64,000 bases of DNA from Centroberyx gerrardi (GCF_048128805.1 NC_135998.1:19743156-19807155), one strand, 5' to 3'. Counted from the first letter of the stretch, positions 18,175 to 30,740 are shown. Notes: generated by a model not told the origin, from the sequence alone. Numbers and translations are program-made.

Positions 18175-21100
18175 ATGGCAGAAAGCGACTGGGACACCGT
18201 CACCGTCTTGAGGAAGAAGGGGCCGACTGCTGCCCAGGCCAAATCCAAGCAGGTAGCGCAAACACTAAACCCTCACCCTGCGTTCATGTGTTGTTGAGGA
18301 GCAACGGATCAAATTATGTTAAATTTGGGTTTCAAACAAGGGGAGCACCGGAGTAAACGATCAGAACAGAGTGCAGCACTGACAGAGAGTCTTTCTACAC
18401 GTGGTTACAGCTTGGATTAGACAGTTATCTCACATGCTTCATGTCACTTTGATGATAATAATAATAACACAGAGCAGGCCGTGCAGTTGCCCGTTGTTTT
18501 TACTACACGAATACAAAGGCTAATCTGTACATGTTGTAAAAATCAAGTGTCACGTCGAACGAACCGTTGGAGGGTTCGAGAACTCAGTTCAACAAGACCT
18601 GGGAGCGGCTGTTGGGGGCTCGCGAGTTGGATTGTTGTGTTCTCCCGTTCTAATCGGACCAAACTGAGGAAGTAAACAATCTGGCTTCAAACACGTCAAA
18701 CCAGCCAAATCCGAGGCACCCTTTTCACACGCTGTCCCTTAATAAGTACGGTCTTGTTGTCATTTCGGTAGAGCCGAACGTAGTAGAATATATAGACTTC
18801 AACTGCAGCAAAATAACTATTATTTATATTTGTTTTTCACCAATTCAGACGCACTGTAGATGATGGGACGGTCTACAGTGTCTCTAGGCCCGTTTAAACC
18901 CCCAGTCATAAATTAATACTCAAGTTCGATAGCGAAATGTTTGACGTGAACCAAAAATAGCAACCAACATTAGCCAGCTAACCTGGCTAGCTACTCTGAC
19001 TACCCCCACACACAGTTTTCTCTTTGTGTGGGACAGGACTTTACGTCGAGCTCCCATGCCCAAATCTGGTATTAAAACGGTGTTTTACAAACATACAAAC
19101 ATCGCAGAACATGATTTAGATCTTTTACGATTCGTAAAGATCCACGTAACGTTAGCAGCTCTAGTCCAAATAAAATGTCAACTTAATAAATTGGTTCGTA
19201 CTGCTAGGCTACCGCCCCTCAAGCTCAATTTTGGTGGACCTAGACGAAAAATAACAATCTAATCGATTGTAAAACTTAAGATGGCTGTGGTTTGGTTAGG
19301 CAGGAATGACCATGCATTTTCTTTGTTATTCACACTTTATAACTACACTTGTTATCTCATTAACTAACTAGTTTTGTGTAATGAGCCAGCAGATGAACAG
19401 ATATTACATCAGCCTGGATGTGATGCAACCCATTGAAAATGAATGTGGGATAGGCTATGATATGTGTGGTGTTGTAAGGTTTGTCATGTCCATCTTCTCT
19501 CTAGGCTATCACCTCTGCTCAGAGACGTGGGGAGGACGTTGAGACAACCAAGAAATGTAAATTTATGTTTTCTATATAAATTTGGTCCACGGTTCACTTG
19601 AAACCTCATCGATTAAATCGTTGAATGCATTTAAGACATACAGTTTTTTTTCACCCAAGTTGTAATTCTTCAGCTAAAATATGACAAGCACTAAACTAAT
19701 ACCCTGTGGTGACGCTGTGTCACCTACATGTCTGCAGTACTGCATGATGCTCTATGACCGATGTTCACAACATTACATTGGCCCGCTGCTTGCCACATAC
19801 AGGGTCTGCAGGGCAGAACAAGCAGCATCTGGTGACCAAGAACACAGCCAAATTGGACCGGGAGACAGAGGAGTTACACCACCACAGGGTTCCCCTGGAG
19901 GTGGGCAAGGTCATCCAGCAGGGCCGCCAGGAGAGAGGCCTGACCCAGAAAGACCTGGCCACTGTGAGTACTCCTCCTGTATATGTGTATAACATGGAGC
20001 AGTGCTCTCCTCGCATGTTTTTTTACAGTTCCTCTGTACTCAAGTGATGGGAGGGATCCTCAATAATATTGGTAATGCAAGCTTTCAATTAGGTATCACA
20101 ACTTAATGGCAGAGGAAGAGTTGAAGGTGCGGGAGCAGACAGGAGCACAGGGTTTAGGAGAGGGCTGGACTCTAGAGCTTTAAAAACAACTGACTTATGG
20201 TTGAATAAACAAACATCACTGAGATCAAGATTATAAACAGAGAGGCCAGAGTACAGTACTAAGTCCAGAGTATGGCCTTTAACAGGGGTTGGGCCAGTAA
20301 CAACCTGGCCAAGAGAGTCCTCAAGTTGAAGAAAACTGAAAGTGATCGAGTGGAGCAGCAAACATAAATGTTGAAGTCGCCAATCTGTTATTGTCATGCT
20401 TAAGCATAATAAATGACATTAAGTTGGAGAAGTTATGAAGTCTATATACCAGGACAAAACACGGGGACCTTACCAGTTACCATAAAACAGAGATTTAAAA
20501 ATAAATAAATAAACAAACAAATTATATGTATATAAAGAACACATAACTAAAGATATAAAGAACACATACAAAAACAATAAGTGGCATAATAATAAACCAG
20601 CACAAAAACAAAAAGGGTTTCAGCCCTACAGGCTTGAACCCCTAATGATTAAAAAAAATGTATGTAATATTGACACATGAAAGCAGGGCGCCATGTGTCA
20701 ATATTGCATAAGTTCTGGAGTTCATACACAGTGTGCGTTTAAAAAAAAAAAAAAAAAAAAAAATTTGTTTCTTGAGGGATTTGATTGGTGATCTGCTGAT
20801 TCTGGCCTTTAACTGAGGGGAATCCAAATATCTACCAAACATGGAGGAGTAGTAATCTCCTCATACTTGCTGTTGTGTGTCTTGTGCTTTGCTTTGCTTC
20901 TCTGTGTTTGTGTTGCATCAGTCTGTTCTGTGACTGATTGTTGATCAGTTATCAGTTAAGGGCTATATAAATAAATGAACTTTAACTTGAACTCATCAGG
21001 CTGGGTGTTTTCTGCCATGCTGCTGCTAGCAAGCATGTGTGCTAAAAACAAACTAACAGGCTAGTAGAGAGAGAATGAGAGTCTGTGGAGCCAAGGCATG

Positions 21101-24100
21101 GGGAGCCAGGGATGTGTTCAGTTCAATCTGCTGTGTAAAAAAAAATAAAAAAAATGTGTTTTTTGACACATTCGACGGGCAGGTTGGAACTGAAATTTGT
21201 TACGTTTTTTTTTTACATTGGACTGAAATTCGAATATTGAAATCGTTCTGACAGCCTTAACATGAACTGGAAGTTCCACACAAAATGTTACATTCAGTAA
21301 ATAAGGCAGATAGATACAGATACATGCATACCCCTTTTTTGTAAGGATGTTGATATTGGATAAATTACCAAGAATGAGTGATATGCTGTATTTCCTGTCG
21401 CAAGATGGGTGTCCTGAAAGAAAGTAAACTGTATTTTTTTTCTTCAATTCAAAATTTTACATGGTTTGGTTAAACTGTCAATTCCTCTGACGTTCAGTGT
21501 TGTAATATTCATCACTTCAGGTTTATTGACCATACTGAGTATCAGCTAAAGAAACATTTCTAATAAATATGCTCTTAAGAAATAAACACAGATATCCTCA
21601 AGCGCTCTATCTTAAAGGATAAGGCTGGTGTTTTTTAATGCATTGCTTACCGTCAACAAATCCTATGAAAATAACAAAATCAGCAATTATTTTGATCAGC
21701 AATGATGCCAGCAAATCTCGTCCATGTAGCCGATGCCCAATGAAGCCATGTCCCAGCAGCCATAGAACTCCATTGTATTAAAAAAACGGTTAAAAACACG
21801 TCAAAGAGCCATGCCGTTGCTCTGGGCAGCATATTTCATCATCACGATGCACCGGGCCAGCCGACTTTTTCCTCAAACAACTTAATAAGCCGGCTGTAAA
21901 GAGGTTTGCGATCTCAGGAAAGTAGTTCCGTAGCGCCGAAAATAGTCCCCGGCGTAATGAAGAATTTGTTCCCATTTGAATTTGATTTGGTAATAACTAC
22001 AACAGCCTGACTTTTCGTGGTAACAGTTAGCGATTTTTAAAATTGAAACTATGTCTTTGTGAGCTGTATTTCAAGGTTTTTAGCTTACAATTGGAGCCAA
22101 TGACTTCCGGGTTGACGGCTAAAAACGGCACGTAGGATGTCAGAAAGTAACTGGAGTAGAGCAAACGCATTGTTGATTTTGTTATTTTCATAGGATTTGT
22201 TGACGGTAAGCAGTGCATTAAAAAACACCAGCCTTATCCTTTAAATGAACCCAGTCTTGATCCCTCTATTGTCTTAAAACCATAAACGTGGACCTACATG
22301 TATCTCGAGATGCAATCAGCAGACAGACCTGGCTGACACAAGTGGGTATGCTATTTTTGTTTAGCTCGCATCTCATTTTGAAGCAGTAATGTTATGCATC
22401 TCTCTCAACACGGCTTGTTGCTTTAACTTCTTCTGCATAGCGAGAGTGGGTACAACAGCGCTCATGAGTGCTGCCCTGCTGGTCGGAGTACTGTATAGCA
22501 ACCAAAAATAAAATGGGAAAATCTCATTCAAAATTGTTCTAAATCACATTTTACAACACCAAATTATATTTTTTCCGTTGTGTTTAGGTATTTGCCAAAT
22601 ATCCCAAATCTCTCAAAGCAGGGAAAACCCTGATTTGTGCCATGACACTTTCATATAAATAAATGTCCATTTTACGACACTTTATCCCTAATTGATAGAA
22701 CACAGTAATGATTTGTCCATACCTATGGGGCATCAGCTGCATTACCCTTTGTAATAACATTAGACTAAATCTGTTGGACCCAATAAAAGGACTGCAATTG
22801 GCAAAGCCTTTGGTATCACAATAAAGGATGCTGGATTTCAAACTTTATCAGACACCTGAGAAGACACCGAATAGGTCAGTTTGGCACAATACCTGTATTA
22901 TTGTAGCCAATATTTATGTGTCATCACTGATTTGAGAGCCAGGGGCCTGTCTCACAAAGCAAGATTAGTCTGTTGGCGAGACAACTTTGGGCTTAAGCCT
23001 GGCTTTTCAGTCTCACAACAGTGACTTTGCCATGGTAACTTAGGCCGCACACCTAACCTGCTCCAGAGCAGGTTATGTTCAGGCTATTGCATCCAAACAT
23101 ATAAAAAAAACCTGCCTCCTCACCAGTCAACTCTCTGGAAAAATTACATCACCATTCCTAGAGGATCCTGTGAACTTTTTTTCCCAAAAACCTTTATTGA
23201 AGAAAAGAGGCCGCTCACCTGGTATAAGGCTTGGTTGAGGCGCTGGAGCTGGAGAATTATAAACTTGAAAAAGACATCTGCACTCTCAACATCTGTGCAA
23301 AAATCACTTTTTGCGAGCTTTCGGTCAGGAGACCTTCAAGGCATAAACAGGAAACAAGTGGACAAGCAATATGAGGGTTGCAGAACAAGTCACTTAATTG
23401 CCCCAATGCCATGCTATGACAGGTGTTTTGCATTGGGGCAATGAATCACTGGACCACTCTAAAGTTTCATCTTATCTCAAGTATGCAGCTATACATCTGT
23501 CCATGTTGCATGTGATTGGCTATTTATTACAAACACTGCCTCTTTTATATGAACGTGCTCATAGCAGGATTGGAAAGTCCCGGGTTGACAGAGCGAGTTG
23601 ATAACCGCCTTTGTGAGACCAGTTAGACAGGATTGCCATGGTTTTGCAATGCCAGCTATCACAAGATAACCAGACTATGTTGAACTTACTTTGTGAGACA
23701 GGCCCGATGAGTAAGAGTTAGGACTTGACCATAGAAGTGGAAGGTAGGAGGGTTGAAAGGAAAGAGTGACGTAAGACCAAAAACCAAATCCATAGGTCCC
23801 CCTCTCTCTCTGATCACTGACATATTCATCAAACGGCACTCCAGCTAAAACCCTTATACAGTGCTCCAGATTTACTCACTTTACCACTGTATTTTTCCTG
23901 TTACAAAAATTTCTACTGTTTTTTGTGGTGCTACTTTTTTCCTCTGGGTTTATCAGTGCTGGTGACAAAATCCAGCAAAGTTGTTTTGCCTAGGAAAGAA
24001 TGCTGTAGCAATAATTTGTCTCTAGAAAAGTCCTAGATAAATACGGACCATTTCTGATTTTGGCAGGTCCATTTTCAAATGTTACATCTGTCTTTTCTCT

Positions 24101-25226
24101 GCCTGATTCACTCATGGCATCCTAGCTAAAATCTGCTTGTCTCTGGGTGACTAATCAAGCTCTTCAAAGTGTTTAAGATAGATCATTCCAATAGATCATG
24201 CATACAATCTAGTATTTAGTTTAGTTAGTTACCAAAAATTGAAATTGCAATAGTCTACCAAATGAACCTAATTTATACAAGCAGAAAATAGTTGAATCAA
24301 GTGTGTTTACTTAGTTACTTTTGCATGGAACTAGGTCACATTGAACAGCCACCTGTGTGTGCATAGCCCACTTATGATACATTTTTAGCTGCGACCAGCA
24401 GCTAGTATAAGTCACTCTGTTGGTCTGTCGGTCCCAGAAATCTCAAAGAATTGTGCCGTGTTCTGGTTTCTGCATCAGTGTGAGTTTAGCTCAGTTGGTA
24501 AAGCATAGGTTTGCCACTCCAGAGATTTCAGGTTCAAGGTCAATGTCCACCAGACACATTTTTTGATCCGGCATTTAGCCATGCATGTGTCGGCAGTGTG
24601 GTTTTAGTTGGGTCCAAGTTAAGCCTCTGTATACGGACCAGAGGGACTGGAGGTGGTAATGAAGTGCCAGTGCATAGAGATTTTCTACACAGTGTGACAA
24701 GCAAAAACTAAAATTCTAATTGTCATAGAATTCTTTTAAGAGTGTATACACAATTGATTTTAAATGATTAAATACTTATGTTGGCTGTAGGCTTTCATGG
24801 TTAAAAAAATGTACTAATGTTTCCCCCCTTCAGAAAATCAACGAGAAGCCTCAGGTCATTGCCGACTATGAGTGCGGGAAAGCGATTCCCAACAACCAGG
24901 TCATGGGCAAGATAGAGAGAGCAATCGGTGAGATCACTTTGACTATCTCAGTCACATAGTTAATGTTTAAACCTGTCGTGTTTTTATGGGCTCAACTGCC
25001 AGCGGTATAACCAGTGTGTTCACTAGTACCAACTAAATACTGTGGGCCAATGTCATTTTCCAAAGCTTTCTAATCAGTACGCTGTATTCAAATGTGATTA
25101 GTTGACCTGCGGTGTAAACATGTTGATCTCACATGAAGCTGGCTTTTCCATGTGTCATAAACAGGGCTGAAACTGCGTGGGAAAGATATTGGCCTACCCG
25201 TGGAGGCAAAACCCAAGAAGAAATGA
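18175..25226 (+). CDS. edf1: Endothelial differentiation-related factor 1 (multiprotein bridging factor 1)
   Basis: EDF1/MBF1 is a small conserved coactivator that bridges TBP and bZIP or nuclear-receptor factors in the nucleus. In the cytoplasm it binds the 40S subunit and takes part in the response to ribosome collisions. Exons: 18175-18252, 19505-19556, 19803-19963, 24834-24927 and 25165-25226 (TGA 25224-25226). Together they give 448 minus one, i.e. 447 bases and 148 residues, the usual vertebrate length. Residues 1-70 form the MBF1 N-terminal domain ([27 protein letters not shown]). Residues about 80-135 form the helix-turn-helix ([35 protein letters not shown]), followed by a basic tail PVEAKPKKK. 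The ATG has A at -3 and G at +4. Intron 3 (19964-24833) is swollen by several mobile elements. Identification is secure. Confidence 0.97.
20089..20410 (-). mobile_element. LINE endonuclease relic (L2/CR1-like) in edf1 intron 3
   Basis: On the minus strand, GDFNIYV, the conserved apurinic-endonuclease motif of LINE ORF2, is followed after a frameshift by [16 protein letters not shown] and [14 protein letters not shown]. This is the C-terminal endonuclease pattern of L2-type fish LINEs. The fragment is truncated at both ends and frameshifted. Confidence 0.65.
20666..20705. repeat. Perfect 14-bp inverted repeat (hairpin) in edf1 intron 3
   Basis: AATATTGACACATG at 20666-20679 and its exact reverse complement CATGTGTCAATATT at 20692-20705 are separated by 12 bases. 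It could fold in DNA or pre-mRNA. No host gene or known element was recognised. Confidence 0.85.
21616..22240. mobile_element. MITE with long terminal inverted repeats and TTAA duplication
   Basis: The element is flanked by TTAA at 21612-21615 and 22241-22244. It begins AGGATAAGGCTGGTGTTTTT and ends with the inverse. About 70 bases at each end pair with only about two mismatches. The interior (about 480 bp) has no transposase frame. The TTAA target-site duplication points to mobilisation by a piggyBac- or Kolobok-type transposase. Confidence 0.8.
22943..23705. mobile_element. Inverted-repeat element with GGGCCTGTCTCACAAAG ends
   Basis: The first 17 bases GGGCCTGTCTCACAAAG recur exactly inverted at the right end, and similarity continues loosely inward. 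The 763-bp interior has no transposase frame. It includes a 13-bp perfect hairpin at about 23398-23443 (ATTGCCCCAATGC and its inverse). I cannot name the superfamily or find a clear target-site duplication. Confidence 0.6.
24480..24720 (+). mobile_element. tRNA-derived SINE in edf1 intron 3
   Basis: TAGCTCAGTTGG at 24487-24498 matches the RNA polymerase III A box, and GGTTCAAGGTC at 24531-24541 matches the B box, with tRNA-like spacing. No acceptor stem closes, and about 180 bases of non-tRNA body ending in an A-rich stretch follow. This is the structure of a tRNA-headed SINE rather than a tRNA gene. Right boundary approximate. Confidence 0.6.
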
Positions 25227-25830
25227 ACACAAAGCCTCGAAATCAGCCCCCCCCCCCCCCCCCCCCCCCCATCCCGTCTTTCCCTACGCTGGAACCCCTT
25301 TCCCACCCCACCTCCCAGCACCCCCCCCCCCGCCCACCCCCCCCCCACCCCAACCACTCTCCTCCTCTCTCCGCTCTCCCCTCCTCTACCCCGGGCTGAT
25401 CTCACCTGTGTCCTGCCTGAGGACCTGGTGCTCCACCGCATTACAAGCTGCATACTGACAAGTCATATGAAACAATTTCTTGATCACATAAATGAATGAT
25501 TGAATGCATTTCTGAACATCGCAAACTCAAAGTCCTGTGAATAATTTTTTTCTCTTCATCTGCGTCTGTTGTTTGCTTATGCTTTGGCATGATAAATTCA
25601 AGTTTTTTTTTTTATGGTGTAAAATCATTTAAAGCGTGAATTTTTCCATGACCAATCAAATTAGTTTCATTAACTTTAACTTTAATTCTGAGCATGATGT
25701 TAAGCCAGTTTAAAAGTGCTTGATTGCATCTTTTTCACACACTCTAGATAGTGGGTGAAGGTCATTACAATGTTGAAATATTTTAATGCTGTGCTTTGTT
25801 TTGATCTGAAAATAAAGTTTGGCAATTCAT
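25227..25830 (+). other. edf1: 3' UTR of edf1, with C-rich tracts
   Basis: The trailer begins with an extremely C-rich segment: 24 consecutive C at 25247-25270, then further runs at about 25321-25350. The poly(A) signal AATAAA is at 25811-25816. Confidence 0.75.
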
Positions 25831-26769
25831 GACATTACTGTATGTGTATTTGTAATAGCTGCAGCACAGAATTTGAATACATAAAAGGTGACCTCTTGTT
25901 AAACATTCTTAAATGGTAATCCGGCTATTATGCCAGACTACTGACTCATGATAATTATTTCCGACAAGTAAACACTGATAATGTCTAAAAAGCTGATGCA
26001 TCATCATGGCAAAGGCATTATTTCAGAGGCAGCAACATTCCAGGGGCAGTTGTGTTGAACCTGCCAAGTTTCAGTGTCAACACAAACGCAAACAATGTTA
26101 GTTTTCATGACCACGTAGTTCAAATTTTATGACATGACGCATCACGACACTCCTTTGCTATCTTACATGTCTTACACAGCAATTTCAACGCTGAAGGGTG
26201 TCAATACGTCAAATTATCCTTTTTTATTAAGGCAAGTTTTTCTCACCACTGTTGACATCGAAAGCTAAATTTGGATGGCCTGTTGTCAACTGAGAGAAAC
26301 AAAAGTACTAGAAGAAACACTTTAGGGGCAAGGTGCATGATGATGATGCATGTAGTTGTAATAGGCTATTGAGCCACTAGATGTCAGACCAGCACTATAA
26401 ATACAGTATATTGAGACTAGGGTTACTGTCACTAGTGGAAATTTTAAAATCATTTTTTCACAGAAATCATATTGGAAGTAGGCTAGTGACAATACAGTTA
26501 TCCAGTGTATGTAAACTTTTTTAAAATGTATATTTACAATTTTTTTGTGTGATGTTTTAAATTTCTTAATTACGTAAATTTACATCAGCCTTTTGGAGAG
26601 TTTTAAAAAAAATACATTTTGCAATATAAAGTAATGAGTTTGGAAATGGTAATAGATGTGATGCTAAAACAGCAACATTTTATTTCTCTCTTTGATGCCT
26701 TTGGTAAACTGCTCTTTCTCTAACTGACTTTCACTGTGTTGTCACAAATTCATAGAAGACCATGGATCT
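25831..26769. other. Intergenic, no gene seen
   Basis: AT-rich sequence downstream of the edf1 poly(A) signal. No exon with splice signals, RNA gene or clear repeat family was recognised. Confidence 0.5.
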
Positions 26770-27240
26770 TCCATCCATTCATTCCATCCGTTAGTAAAAT
26801 CTTAAAATCTTAAAATCAATTCTAAATCAAACAGGTAGCCAATGAAGAGAAGCTAAAATGGGGGTGATATGGTCCTGTCTTTTAGTCTTAATTAAAAGCC
26901 TTGCTGCTGCGTTTTGCACTACCTGCAGATGAGGGATGAACTTTTGGCTCAGGCAGGAATAATGAGCATTACGGTAGTCTAAGTGAGATGTGATGAAGGC
27001 ATGGATAACCTTCTCAAGGTCAACAAAAGACAAAAAGGACGGAAGCAGGACTGTACCACTCTTTTTACTTGTTCCTCAAAACAGACGTCATCAATTATTT
27101 CACCCAGGTTTCTGGTGAAAGGCTTAATGTTGGCAGACTGCCAAGCTTGCTTTGAATCAGAACAATTTCTGATTTGCTGTCATTGAGTTGGAGGAAATTT
27201 TGAGACATCCAGTTCTTAACATCGCAATGGCAACCATTAA
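26770..27240 (-). mobile_element. LINE reverse-transcriptase relic (L2/CR1-like, 3' part)
   Basis: The minus-strand translation shows the C-terminal RT pattern of L2/CR1-group LINEs: NWMSQNFLQLNDSKSE, then (after stops) DLEKVIHAFITSHLDY, LQVVQNAAARLL and ITPILASLHWLPV. Frames are broken and the 5' part is missing. It is the same broad family as the endonuclease relic in edf1 intron 3, in the same orientation, but a separate insertion. Confidence 0.75.
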
Positions 27241-27599
27241 GGAAACATATACACAGAGAAAGTTAACTGACTTTGAATATAATCCATCTTCTCAATAAAG
27301 AATCTTAGGAAATCCCCACACCTTTCTGGGGAAGCCTTGCTAGTATTTTGGACTTTAGGGGAAGTCAGGACAAAGTCTGTCACAGAAAATGAGATTTCAG
27401 CATTGTGGTGATTATTGGATAGTATCTCGGAATGCCGCCCTCACATCCTTAACTGCTTTCTGGTAGCTTTGACATAACACCTTTTAATACCAGGAGGAGG
27501 AGGAACACACTTCCATCCGTCATTGATGGGTGGCCTTGTGTTGCTCTCTTAGATTGGTCATACAGGAATTTAAAAAAATGTTATATCCACTGGGGCAAA

Positions 27600-27960
27600 A
27601 GTCCAGGTTTTGTGTATTCATAGTGACCAAATAGAGCACCCTATAGCGGTTGTAACCATCCAAGTTGAGGGGCAGAAGTACTTACTTATTGTAGGAATAA
27701 TGGATAAGGTACCATACCAGGTGCTGGATCTGGGTGTGACCCCCTGACACACCAACTGCCCCAAGGAAGTCTCAACAGACCCCCACTGTGCACACTCATC
27801 AAAGGAGCTGTGATCAAAACACCTAAACAACAGTATTGTCACAGCCCTCTGTGCCCCATTGATCTTGATTCCCATTCCATGTGGTCTCACCTGACTGGAG
27901 GGCAACCCAGCATGAATGTGCCTCACCTGCTTTGTGCAAAAGTCCCAAATATTGACCAAA
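27600..27960 (+). mobile_element. Possible Ty3/gypsy protease-region relic
   Basis: The plus-strand translation contains VTIQVEGQKYLLIVG followed by DKVPYQVL, resembling the protease-flanking region of fish Ty3/gypsy Pol. Stop codons follow. Support comes mainly from the gypsy integrase relic 1.4-2 kb downstream on the same strand. Confidence 0.35.
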
Positions 27961-27999
27961 TAACTAGAGTTGAACTGAGCATTCTTCCAGGAGTTTGAT

Positions 28000-29345
28000 T
28001 ATTTTTTACGAAGTGTGTAACATGCATTTTTATGCACATGTATTTGTCTGCATCCCTGAGTTGTACCATAACTTCTGATACATTCAAAATTAAGGTTTAG
28101 TACTGGAATTACATCCCTGCCTAAATTTATTGAGATGACCAAATGGTTGCACATAAAAACATCTTCCGCACGTTGTTCGAGTGAGTTAGAAATAGATTCA
28201 TGAGAGACAGAGGGCCCTGTTCAAGAATTCGTTAATGAATGAACAACCACCTTTCTACCAGACAAACTGCATGAGCTGAGCCTTCTTGTTTTGGGACAAA
28301 GACCTCTCTCTTGCTACCAGACACTGAACTGAACTGAAGATCTATCGGTTAACTACTGCAAACAGACCCTGCTTCACCAGCCACCTTTGTTCCAGCAGTT
28401 GTTGTGCTGCACAAGGTCAGCAGAGCCACCAGCTGAAGAGACTTGAACCCACCTGCTGCCCACCTGCCTCCTGCTGTCTCATCTTCACGGGCCCCTTGTC
28501 TCATCAAGCAGCAATTACAGCGATTATAATATATTATCATTGCTCTCAAACTCAAACATACCAACCTCTTAATAAACTTGCCAATAACCTTACATTAACT
28601 TTGCTCTCTGAGTCTATCGACACCCCAGGTCACATTGAAAGGCTGAGAAAGTTGCTCTTCTTCATTATTCCTCACCTGTTCAATCAGTCTTTGCATTCTG
28701 CCTGTATATTGTCCTACCTGTCTTACCGTGTGCTGTATGTGTGCTTTTGTCAGTAGAGTTGTGGTGGAAGTTTTCTGTAATAAAGAGACTTGGAGATGAG
28801 AAGTTGTCCTTCTGTTATCTTTATTGCTTGCAAGCAAGGCGCAATGCCCACCCAACGAGTGTGTGAGACAAAGAGCGAAGCAATGAGCTTTGTCCACCCT
28901 TCTTATAATCATGTAGTAGAAACAGCCGAGTCATGAGAAGTCCGGCACATTCTTATACTTGAAACATCTACGATTAGGGTGCATCTGTGCAAGACAAAGA
29001 TAAACGGGCTAAACTTTCCAGGGTCATCTTCACACAGTAGCCATTGTCTCAAGCCAGTGGAAATGTACTGAGAGCAGACAACATAGAAATAAGACAGTGC
29101 TTAATGCATAGAGAAATAGAATGGTATAATATAATTTCCACTACAAGAGTCATAATCCATTTTTGTGTGCATTTAAAGCATTGTCTTTGTGGTCTTTGTG
29201 TTGGTTATCAATCAGTCATTCAAGTAGAACTCGAGCCCTTCAGTAATATCTTTAATCCTACTATATACATAATTGACAATATTCTTTACTTTTGGTCTGT
29301 ACACCGTTCTTTGTGCAGTGGTACCCCCATTGATATGGAATAGTT
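28000..29345. other. Unresolved intergenic sequence
   Basis: No gene recognised. An AATAAA word near 28781 and the repetitive look of 28780-29040 would fit an old LTR or another insertion splitting the gypsy relic, but I cannot define its ends. Confidence 0.25.
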
Positions 29346-29349
29346 AATT

Positions 29350-30030
29350 TGCGAGTCATGCCCACAGTGCCAACTTACTGCTCCAAGCCAGAAAGTAGAT
29401 AGGGCCTCTTTTGTAACCATGCCCATCCCTCATGTCACCATTATCCACACTGCTGTGTACATTGTTGGCCCAGAAAAGTAGATTCAAGTACATTCTTGTG
29501 GTGTGTGTTTATGCCACATGATAACCTGGGGCTTTCCCACTTAGGAAGATCAAGGCCTGTCACGTAGCAAACTGTATTATTCAGATGTTCTCTAGGGTGG
29601 GAATCACACGGGAAATAATCACTGACCAAGCTAACTTTGTATCGAAGCTGCTCAAAGATGTGTACCACATGCCAGGGATCTGTGGGGTGAAGGCTAGTCC
29701 CTATCTTACACAGACAGATGACCTTGTGGAAAGATTTAATAAGAAACTTAGGAGGAAGTTTGTGGTGGACTGTGGGTCTAACTGAGATCTGTGGCCATCT
29801 TTCCTTTTGCTTATAGAGAGGTGCCCCAAGCTTCTACAGGGATTTCTGCCTTTCAGCTCCTGTATGGCCATCAGGAGCGGGGTTCGCTTGTTGTTCTGAA
29901 GGAGGCCTCCGGGGGGCAGCAGCCTCAACATCATCACACAACCTGATCTCATTTGCCCTGGAGATGAGAGACAAGCTGGACCACTACCAGGAGCTGGCCA
30001 ACCGTCATCTAGCCTTGTCCCAGCATGGGT
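29350..30030 (+). mobile_element. Ty3/gypsy integrase relic
   Basis: The plus-strand translation shows a decayed integrase: CPQCQLTAP, then VGPEK, then MFSRVGITREIITDQANF, SPYLTQTDDLVERFNKKL and RKFVVDCGSN, in the order of the zinc-binding and catalytic-core regions. A stop and several frameshifts follow, and the last recognisable part is GDERQAGPLPGAG. It is a dead fragment without LTRs that I can define. Confidence 0.75.
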
Positions 30031-30740
30031 GTGAACTTTTTAGATTCAGATGTGCATAAATGTAGGTGGAGAGAACGATAGTGATAGCGGAGCGAGAGGT
30101 TTTCCAGAAGAGGATAAGCAAAAGTCCTGCCCCTTACTCAAAACTCAACTTCTTGTGGCTGCATTGCATTCTGGTCTATTTAAGCTACTATCAGCGGAGA
30201 AATTTGTATCTCTGCCTCTTCTGTGATGGATTTCTCCAAAACTTGACATTTACCATGGATAGTGTATTTTAGATAGTTGAAAAATGTTCTATCAAACTTC
30301 ATTGTAGGGGCTGTAGCTGCGCTGGAAATATCTCAACGTGACACCTCGTCTACGCTTTGACCTTTATTCTGCAGGAATAAAAAAATACACCACCAAGTAA
30401 TGAAATGAGCCCAGATGTACATCACCAGTAGCCGTTAAGCTAGCTTTTAATGTGTTTCAGGGTGGATTTTTCCTTTAACTGTGCTCTATGCTTCACATAA
30501 CTTGAGATATTGCTTCTCTCAGCAGTGACATTTTACCAAATCTAGCCTTTCACTGAGTTTTGAGTTTGACTTTGACATTTTTTTTGTCTTCCAGGTTATA
30601 CGCTGAAGACATTATGCTGGGATGCAAATTTGCTCAAATAAAGCATGCGACCACCTGACCTGTGTTCACTGGAGAGAAGAAAGAAGGGAGTCTGGCTGTT
30701 GTTATCAGGGGGTTATTTGGATGCTCAACAGGCTGCCTCA

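Noticed and set aside
24480..24552. tRNA gene
   Set aside because: A and B boxes are present, but the acceptor stem does not pair and a SINE body follows.
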